From assembly GCF_029784135.1 (NCBI RefSeq), contig NC_073744.1:79897935-79961934 (forward strand): a stretch of 64,000 bases of DNA, written 5' to 3'. Positions 56,771 to 64,000 of this stretch are shown piece by piece (position 1 is the stretch's first letter; each line of letters opens with the position of its first letter). The notes under the pieces were generated by a model. That model was not told where the DNA came from. It did not search any database and worked only from the letters and a program-made list of their open reading frames with translations. Source of the stretch: Toxorhynchites rutilus septentrionalis (taxonomy: Eukaryota; Arthropoda; Insecta; Diptera; Culicidae). A program made the translations under genes and the position numbers.

Positions 56771-57284
56771 TGTTGGACACGGGAGGATGTTCAATTTAAA
56801 TAAACCAACTCTATTCCGTTAGTGTGATGGTTAAAAAATCCTACAAATATTTTATTCATCATTTATCATATCATTATCATTTTTATAAAAAAATATATTT
56901 ACTTTGAGTCTCCTCCACAGTCTAATCTTCACCTACTGCCTCTGATATTGAACCTTCTGTTGCAAAGAATAAATTTAAATTTAAATTCTATTCAAGTACA
57001 CAAATCTGTGCATCCATCTCACCTTCAACTAATTTGTCAATTACATAAATTAAAATTAGATTGATTTCGATTGTTCTTTTTACAATTTTTAAAGGCGTAT
57101 AGCGTATAGCGATTCAATTTGTCTTTTACCCTTTCAGTTCAATTTTCTTTTCAAGGATGAGGAACCTATTATCTCCTATTTGTGTCTTCATCCCTATTGT
57201 GTGTCTCTGGCTTGAAAACGATATTTTCTTGCAGCATCTGGAACCGTTGTTTTGGAATAGAGCGCGCACGCAGATTGCGTAACA
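56771..57284 (-). repeat. Probable 3' LTR of the BEL/Pao element
   Basis: On the minus strand it follows the polypurine tract and starts TGTTACGCAATC and ends GTGTCCAACA, so its ends are TGTT...AACA. It contains AATAAA-type signals. The left boundary is inferred from the TG...CA rule; no second LTR is in the window to confirm it. Confidence 0.6.
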
Positions 57285-57285
57285 C

Positions 57286-57300
57286 TGCCCCCCAAATAAG
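57286..57300 (-). other. Polypurine tract of the BEL/Pao element
   Basis: TTTGGGGGGCAG on the minus strand, immediately before the LTR start. It primes plus-strand DNA synthesis in LTR retroelements. Confidence 0.75.
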
Positions 57301-57316
57301 ACGAGTACCAGTCGGT

Positions 57317-60300
57317 TTATTTAGTATCGCGCTCTATGTCCAACACTGCGAGTTTAACAGCTGGTCTTTCGTATATTCCCTTTGAGGTCTGTACAGTTGC
57401 GCTTCTTACTTGGCCGTCTTTATTAGCTGTGGCGATAACTCTCCCTTTTGGCCAACAATTCCGAGGATAGTCTGCATCAACAATAACTACTACATCACCG
57501 ACTTTGATGGGCTTCACTGGATAATGCCACTTGGTGCGTCTCGTAATCTCTGGAAGAAAATCTCTCACCCACCGCTTCCAAAATTGGTTTGCCATCACTT
57601 GTGACATCCGCCAACAGTGTCGTAATGTGGCCGCGCTACTATCCAATAGAGTAAGTGGTTTGGAACCGTCGGACGAACCTATCAGGAAGTGATTAGGTGT
57701 AAGGGCAGGCGCTGAAACATCATCAATCGGTACGTGTGTCAGCGGTCTACAGTTCAAAATTCCTTCCACTTCAATCAGTGCATTTCGCAGCTCTTCCTCA
57801 GTTGGTCGCCTCGCTGTTTGCATCATCGTGAGATTCTTTTTTACGGATCGAACTAATCGTTCCCAACTACCGCCCATATGCGGAGATGCAGGTGGATTGA
57901 AGCTCCACGTCGTCTCCGTGGTAACGAATTCCTGCATGAGCATATTGTGATTGATAGCAGTCATTGCCTCGTTCAATTCACGGTTCGCACCAACAAAGTT
58001 TGTTCCGCGGTCACTATAGAACACCGCAGGTTTGCCGCGTCGTGCGATAAAATTCCGAAGTGCCATTATGCATGAGCTGGTGCTCAAAGAACTTGCCAGC
58101 TCTAGGTGAATTGCTCGTATGGTTAAACATGTTAACAAAACGCCCCATCTTTTCTCAGTTCTTCTCCCGATCAATACTTCCATAGGACCAAAATAGTCGA
58201 CTCCGACATGTGTAAAGGGTCGCGTGAAGGTAGATAAACGGGCAGGTGGAAGTGGAGCCATCTGTGGTGGTTGCGGAACTACTGAAAGATTCTTGCAATG
58301 CTGACAGTTGCGTCTAACCTTAGCATATGTACTACGAATCCGGGCGATGGAGTATCGTTGTCGCAGCTCATTGATGATAATTTCGTGGTTTGAATGATGG
58401 TACAAACCGTGATAATGTTTTATGATAAGTAGAGTGACATTATGTTCGGGTGGAAGAATAATTGGATTTCTCGTTTCAGGATTGAGAGCTTCACATGCTC
58501 CTGTTCTTCCAGACATTCTTAGGATACCGTTCTCATCCAGAAATGGAGTCAGTTGGAAAAGTGCGCTACTTTTGGGAATTTTCTTGACTGGACCAACTTG
58601 TTTGGTATTAGCACAAAGAATAGCCAGTTCATCCGAATACACCTCATGCTGAGCCTGCGAATAATGGTGTCTTTCTGCCAACTGGAGTTCGTCGTTCAAG
58701 AGTGGTCCGTAAACGCAGGATTTACCATTGCGTTTTCTTCGAAGATTCATCACAAATCTTATTACATACGCTGTAACATGAATTAAACGTTGCCAGGTCG
58801 AGAAGTTTTCTACTGCTATGATGACATCATGGACAGTTACATGGAAAAGAACACTGGGGCGTATTTCTTCAGACGTCGTTGGAATTTCAAGCAGCATTGG
58901 GGGCCAGTTGGATTCTGGTTCCCACAAAAATTCTGGCCCATCGAGCCATCGCCTTCTTTCACCAGCTTTTCGAGAGCCTTGCCATTTTGTTCCTTCGTCT
59001 GCGACGTTCATTTTCGTTGGAACCCACCTCCAGTCTCTCACATCGGTCGATTCGAGAATTTCACCTACTCTGGCAGCCACAAACTGATTATAGCGTCGAT
59101 GATCTGATCGAATCCAACAGAGCACGTTACGAGAGTCGGTCCAGAATACGCGTTTCGATATTTTCGTCGAGATGCTGTCGCAGATGGTGTTCGCGAGTCT
59201 TACTCCTATAATTGCAGCTGTGAGTTCGAGCCTCGGAATCGATAGATAGGTTAACGGAGCTACTCTAGTTTTTGCACTGACCAATGAGCATTCAATAATC
59301 TTATTTTGTGAATATCGTAGGTAGACAGCAGCAGCAACACCAGACTCGCTCGCATCGACAAAGATATGTAGTTGAGCTTCATATGTTTCATTCCCAGTCA
59401 CATGCTGTCGGTAGCATCTTGGTACAGATATTTTCTCGAGTTGCTTCAATTGGGCCACCCATTGTTGCCATTTTACGCTCAATTTATCATCAAGCTGTTC
59501 GTCCCATTTGATGCCCGACCTCCATATATCTTGTAGCAAAATTTTCAATGGCATTAAGTAGTTCGCAATTAACCCTAGCGGGTCAAAGATAGTCATTAAA
59601 ATGCGCAACACTTCCCGTTTCGTAGGTTTTTTCTTCCCATCCAAGAGATGTGCATCGAATCTAGACCAACAAAACTTGAATGCGAGACGATCCGTCGGTG
59701 CATTCCACCATAGGCCGAGGACCTTTTCGGTGGCACTATTAGAGTTTAAGTCGAGATCGAAATCCATTGCTCGTTGCTCATCAAGGGTAGATAGAACGCA
59801 CTGGGAATTGGACATCCAATTTCTAATCTCAAATCCTCCCTGAGCATGTATAAATTTCACTGCATTCGCCAATTTAATAGCTTCATGTTCATTTTCAACG
59901 CTTACTAATAAATCGTCGACGTAATGTCCCCTTTTTATTACTTTCACCGCTTCAGGATACTTATGCTCAAATCTTTCTGCATTGAGGTTTTTCACGAATT
60001 GCGCGGTATTGGGTGAGCAGCATGCTCCGAATGTCATAACGCACATTTCGTACACACTTGCTTCTGATTGATCTTTTTCATCATGCCATAAGAATCGCTG
60101 ACTATGTTGATCTTCCTTCCGCATGCGTATCTGGTGAAACATTTCCCGTATATCACCTCCGACGGCCACTCGATGCTCTCGGAATTGTAATAGAATGGAA
60201 TTTAATGGAACAAGATTATCTGGTCCTACCAATAGGGTTGAATTTAGAGAAACTCCATGGATAGCCGCTGCCGCATCCCATACTATGCGCACCTTTCCAG

Positions 60301-60395
60301 GTTTGTTTGGATTAGTGACTGGGAAAATAGGGAGATACCAGATCCGCTGGTGATTTTCTTTTAATTCTTCATCTGTTAATTTCCGGATGTATTTT
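57317..60395 (-). pseudogene. BEL/Pao retrotransposon pol (RT-RNase H-integrase), 5'-truncated
   Basis: One uninterrupted frame of about 1026 codons. The RT (WDAAAAIHGVSLNSTL, GDIREMFHQI, HYVDDLLVS with the catalytic Asp pair) is followed by RNase H (HIFVDASESGVAAAVY, LELTAAI, FWTDSRNVL). The integrase has a zinc finger with HHSNHE and CQHC, the DDE triad in VGVDYFGP, YSDRGTNF and GSWERLVRSVK, and a C-terminal domain (GDVVVIVDADYPRNCWPKGR). Gag, protease and the N-terminal end of the RT are missing. At about 60395 the frame passes into a fragment of the TGACGTAGGACTA element, so the codons up to 60508 are not pol. The catalytic residues I can see are intact. Confidence 0.96.
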
Positions 60396-60540
60396 GACGT
60401 AGGACTACGTCTAACCGGAAGATATAGGGGGTGAAATGGAAATCTAGGCACTGAACAAGTAGGAAAAAATGCAAGATTTGGAACGCTTATAACTCGAGCA
60501 TTTCTCAATAGATCGCAAAGGTTTTTGCATCAATTGATAG
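60396..60540. repeat. Fragment of the TGACGTAGGACTA element
   Basis: TTTTGACGTAGGACTACGTC followed by GGGGGTGAAATGG resembles the inverted right end of the element at 22335-23382. It forms the junction with the truncated BEL pol. Confidence 0.6.
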
Positions 60541-60813
60541 GAAATATATCTACGCATCTATCATAACGAATAACAATTCATTTTTCTTGAGATAAATAAT
60601 TGAATAATTGCGAAATATCAAGCATTGTCAAAATGCACTATGTGCCCATTTTTGATTGGTCCATTTTGTGCTCCTCAAATCGTACCGACCAAAACGGGCA
60701 ACCAGAGCAGCAGCGAAATAGAATGAAGCACGATTGGAAAGGAAAAAGAAAAAAATGAACGAAACATTGGTCGCAGTCTCACACATGCGTAATTCTCGAG
60801 CCAGCCAGTCAGC

Positions 60814-60855
60814 TTAAAAATCCCCGCTCCGCTGCCGTAACGATCATTCTCATTC
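60814..60855 (+). promoter_or_regulatory. Core promoter of the H2A pseudogene
   Basis: A TATA-like CTTAAAAAT (about 60813-60821) is followed about 31 nt later by TCATTC (60844-60849, with a second at 60850-60855), an arthropod-initiator match. It lies about 60 nt upstream of the H2A ATG, as in replication-dependent histone genes. Confidence 0.5.
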
Positions 60856-60912
60856 AAACCGTACACCACATCGGTTCGCATCACAACACATCAACAAACC
60901 AACCCAAGCAGC

Positions 60913-61230
60913 CATGTTTGGACATGGTAAAGGAGGAAAAGTGAGGGGAAAGGCAAAATCCCGCTCGAACCGTGTTGATCTGGAGTTCCCCGCAAGGGTA
61001 GCTAGGCCTAGCGCGTTAGTACCAGTGCACCAGTCCACCTAGCCGGCGTTATATAGTTTCGGCCGCCGAAGTGATCGAGTTAGCTGGCAAAGCTGCTCGC
61101 GACGATAAGAAAACCCGCATTCGGAACAGAACACATGCGGTTCGGTGGACATCAAGACAACAGGCAGTTGCAGCGAGTGGCGAGTGGCAAACGCAATCGC
61201 AAAACGGCATCAGGTAGCAGAAGAAAAAAG
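60913..61230 (+). pseudogene. Histone H2A pseudogene
   Basis: ATG 60913 opens a frame starting MFGHGKGGKVRGKAKSRSNR, matching the H2A N-terminus with Ser2 to Phe and Arg4 to His changes. After LEFP, the part encoding the first core helix is deleted and the frame shifts. Further on, CGCAAGGGTAGCTAGGCC corresponds to the RKGNYAERVGAGAPVYL region with stops. The segment GATAAGAAAACCCGCATT corresponds to NKKTRI. The end matches the HLQLAIRNDEELNKLL region weakly. Two or more frameshifts and stops rule out a functional histone. Histone genes lack introns, so this may be a dispersed copy of an array gene with its promoter. Confidence 0.87.
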
Positions 61231-61240
61231 TTTGTTCTTT

Positions 61241-62325
61241 ATACAAACTGCTTTGGTGGCAAATCCAGAACAAGGCGGCATCGAGGGCGTTCGAAATGTT
61301 TTTTTTTCAAAACCACGAGTACTAAGTTTTCTAAATTGGAACCATTCCATAATACAAGGCGCTTTTCAGGGCCATTAAACCTTCCAAAAAAGAGTTTAGG
61401 AAATACAGTTCAATGCTTTCTAAAACATTATCCAAAATAATAATAAAACACAAATTGATTTTTTCATAATTTGTTTGCCAGGATCTGATGAGTATGTGAA
61501 TTTGGCAGTTGTTCTGAGCTTATTGATTTTCACCAATTCTTAAATTGCTTCTAGATTGAAAGTGCAGTAATTTACACTTATCTCGACATTTAGCTAATTG
61601 TAATGCGACATATTTAGTTGGACATTTTTGTAAACATAGAGATCCAAATTATGACCCCACATTGAAAGTCGACACTGTACCACTGTCATCGCAAATGTTC
61701 AATTACAGGTTAAAATTACCTCCAATCCGATACTGAGTGGTGGTAATGCGACGTGTCATTGAATGTGATTTACTGTAAAATATGTCACAAGCTGGATGGG
61801 AAGAAATTTTCCAACTGTGAAAGCTGTGGCTGGCAGCAAATGCAATCGTTAAACAGAAAGGTTTAGCCGAACAAGATGGGGATATCGAGTGATAACAAAA
61901 CAATAAACTCTTTAGATTGAAGATAATTTTGTGATCCTGAAAAGGATCCTTTTTAGCCTGCATGTGAATCCAACGAGCGAACAAATCGTAATGAATGTAT
62001 TTTTTTTCTTATCCTTCTTTTGTTCTACGACCCTATCTTCTGTGAAATGGAACTAAACGTTACTACCTTTATTTACATGTTCAATTTCCAACTAACCTTA
62101 TATCACTTCTATCGCTTTCCTTCCACCAATTTCTTTCCTAATTTTAAATTTAACTTTCCGTCGCGCCCTTCTTAGTTCCATAAGTCGTTTGCCGGCACTA
62201 CTTATTCACCGAGCTTATTCATAATTTGGCAAGTTTCGTTCATGCCAGGCGTTTGTTATGCTTTGGTATGCGAAGCACAAACAAAATATGTTGCTTGTTG
62301 CATATTGCGTGTTGCAGATTGCTTG
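61241..62325. other. No gene seen
   Basis: AT-rich, short frames only. TTGC-rich short repeats lie at 62290-62325. Confidence 0.4.
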
Positions 62326-62597
62326 TGCACCCGTGGCTGAGTGGTTAGCGTCATAACTAACATGCCGGGTGTTCGGGTTCGATTCCCGTTCTGGTCGGGG
62401 GAATTTTTCGTCAAAGAAATTTCCTCCGACTTGCACTGTGATCACGCGTATTCTAGAGCTTGCCACTAAGAATGCATTCAAGGCGTGTTATTTGGCATAG
62501 AAATCATAACTAAGTACTAATAAAAATGACGCAAGTAATACTACGTTGAGACGGCGAAGTTCCTCTAGGAACGTTAGTGCCATTGAAGAAGAAGAAG
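62326..62597 (+). mobile_element. tRNA-derived SINE with GAA tail (Feilai-like)
   Basis: Same family as 12213-12484: box A GTGGCTGAGTGGTTAGCG, box B GGTTCGATTCC, a conserved body and an end in GAAGAAGAAG. GCTTG occurs on both sides (62321-62325 and 62597-62601), a short and uncertain target duplication in TTGC-rich flank. Confidence 0.9.
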
Positions 62598-62988
62598 CTT
62601 GCTAGTTGCTTATTGCTTCGGTGTGCGCCTTAACCCTTTTTTTAAGTGGCAATTATATTGACACCAACAAAAATATTCTTTTCGCTGCATTTGAAATGTT
62701 ATTTCATTATTTTACTTAGCCAAAACCTTCTAAAGGTATCTGGCAATACTGAACTTTTTTGACTGCTAAAAATGTACGATATCAATTCGGGAGTCATTTT
62801 CATGTAACAAAACCACGATTTTAAAGCGTCGGCAGAAAATTTTGTTTGAAAAAGGAATAAGTTGAAAAGTTTTTAAACGTAGACGTACTTTTTAGGATCT
62901 ACTTTGTAAGATCATGCAGTTTTTTCAATAAAATCAATGGTGTATTTGATGTAAAATTCAAACTCATTTTTTTTTCTTTGAAACACTA
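62598..62988. other. No gene seen
   Basis: AT-rich. It ends in TA at 62987-62988, the target of the next transposon. Confidence 0.4.
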
Positions 62989-64000
62989 ACGGGTGTTAAA
63001 TAAAAAATGAGAATTTTTTCAATACCTTTCTCCACGAAAATTGCTCTTTGGGCTCTCTAGAAACAGTAGGCGTGTTTGGTTTTGCTAGTTTGAATTTAGT
63101 CAAAGTAAAAATGGCGTCGAAACAGCACGTGCTCCGCGAACGCATTGTACGGTTTCACGAAACGCATTTCCAGCAAGGAAAAAAGTTCACGGTGGCACAT
63201 TTTAAGGAAGACAATGTACCTGTCAGTACGGTATATCGTATCCTGGGTTCCTTGAACGTAGAGCGGAAGGTCGGAAGTGGTCGTCCGGTGACGATAATGA
63301 CGAAACAGAGGAAGACATCGTTAAAGAAGCTGTTTGACAACAAGGACGCAACCAGCCTGCGTGACGCCGGTCGGAAATATGGCTGCTCCCACGTATTGAT
63401 CCATCGGACCCTCAAGATGGAAGGAATCGTCTGCAGGAAGTAGACGAGGTCGCCGGAGTACACGGAGGAGCAGATTGAGACGGTTGAATCACAGTGTCGG
63501 TGGATGACCAAAAAATACCACGGGACGTCTTTCGTTCTGGACAACGAAAGCTATTTTCTGCTGTCCAAGACGCATATTCCAGGAAATGATAATTACTACT
63601 CTAGCGACAAGTCATCCACACCGCCTGAAGTGAAATACAAGTTCAAGCACAAGTTTGAAAAAAGGTTATGTTGTACATCGCCATTTCCGACCGGGGCATT
63701 TCAAAGCCTTGGTTTAAGCCGAGCGGTCTAGCAATCAACCAACAAATCTATCGAGAAGAGTGCCTCGATAAAATCCTGCTGATGTTCTTGAACGAGCATC
63801 ACGCTGATGGGAAGTACGTCTTCTGGCCGGACAAGGCGTCTTCCCATTACGCCAAGAAGACGCTGGCGTATCTTGAGGAGAAAAAGATACCGTTCGTACC
63901 GAAAGATCGTAACCCAACAAACTTGCCCCAGTGCCGCCCAATAGAGGATTTCTTTGGCTCACTCAGTGCCCTAGTGTATAAAAACAATTGGAGGGCCAAG
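62989..64000 (+). mobile_element. Second DD37E mariner-type transposon, cut by window end
   Basis: The left end follows TA and starts ACGGGTGTTAAATAAAAAAT, a plausible TIR; the right TIR is beyond the window. It holds a broken transposase frame. It is clearly a different family from the element at 7638-8936: its ends and protein differ. Confidence 0.75.
63111..64000 (+). pseudogene. DD37E transposase pseudogene, partial
   Basis: ATG 63111 starts MASKQHVLRERIVRFHETHF, then an HTH (VPVSTVYRILGSLNVERK) and GSGRPVTIM. A TAG at 63441-63443 interrupts it; the frame continues to about 63660, where it shifts. The catalytic blocks are FVLDNESYF, FWPDKASSHY and RPIEDFF; I count 37 residues between the second Asp and the Glu. 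The residue before Glu in the first block is Asn where related proteins usually have Asp. The C-terminus lies outside the window. Confidence 0.9.

Noticed and set aside
58790..59211. Several plus-strand frames of 89-110 codons
   Set aside because: Antisense to the BEL/Pao pol gene.
63155..63544. 129-codon frame on the minus strand
   Set aside because: Antisense of the transposase at 63111, which has clear family motifs in the sense direction.
1..64000. A novel multi-gene defence or biosynthetic system
   Set aside because: The host genes are unrelated housekeeping genes separated by repeats; no clustering or shared regulation is visible.

Overview
The window looks like nuclear DNA of a culicine mosquito, most likely Aedes. 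It is AT-rich, its genes have introns of about 58-62 nt with GT/AG ends, and it is dominated by nested transposable elements of kinds known from Aedes: an I-clade (MosquI-like) LINE with RNase H, CR1/Jockey-like LINEs, tRNA-derived SINEs with GAA-triplet or poly(A) tails, DD37E mariner-type transposons, hAT- and Harbinger-like MITEs, and a BEL/Pao element. The species call is inference; no database was searched.

Six host protein-coding genes can be supported. They are a luciferase-like acyl-CoA/AMP ligase (15514-17204, +), mitochondrial single-strand DNA-binding protein (38578-39181, -), a C7orf26/INTS15-like Integrator subunit (41994-43223, +) tail-to-tail with the rRNA-processing protein RRP7A (43361-44170, -), and SAP30 (52213-53019, +) tail-to-tail with anaphase-promoting complex subunit 4 (53268-55687, -). 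A decayed histone H2A pseudogene lies at 60913-61230. The genes are unrelated housekeeping functions and do not form an operon or pathway.

Layout. 1-14.5 kb: an antisense I-clade LINE fragment, a second I-clade relic split by a TIR element, a palindromic MITE region, a 1.3-kb DD37E transposon with 48-bp TIRs, a local inverted/direct duplication, a SINE with a 15-bp target duplication, and CR1-like LINE fragments. 14.5-17.3 kb: the ligase gene. 17.3-26 kb: repeats, including Tc1 and mariner relics, a SINE with perfect target duplication, and a large composite repeat with arms in opposite orientation that carries a TIR element containing a canonical core promoter. 26.1-31.6 kb: an almost complete I-clade LINE with one stop in ORF2. 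31.9-38.4 kb: a second copy of the composite repeat, transposase relics, a 1.1-kb hAT-like element with perfect 8-bp TSD, and a repeat split by a full-length SINE. 38.5-44.2 kb: mtSSB, a hAT-like MITE, a mariner relic, INTS15, RRP7A. 44.4-48.5 kb: a Harbinger-like TIR element split by a CR1-like LINE. 48.5-56.8 kb: MITEs and SINE fragments around SAP30 and APC4. 56.8-60.4 kb: BEL/Pao pol and 3' LTR. 60.7-64 kb: H2A pseudogene, SINE, and a second DD37E transposon cut by the window end.

I did not find a novel multi-gene system. The most informative material is structural: TE nesting that can be dated by target-site duplications, a 247-bp perfect inverted copy bracketed by a 295-bp direct duplication, promoter-bearing TIR DNA, and a possible LINE/SINE pair sharing a 3' tail.
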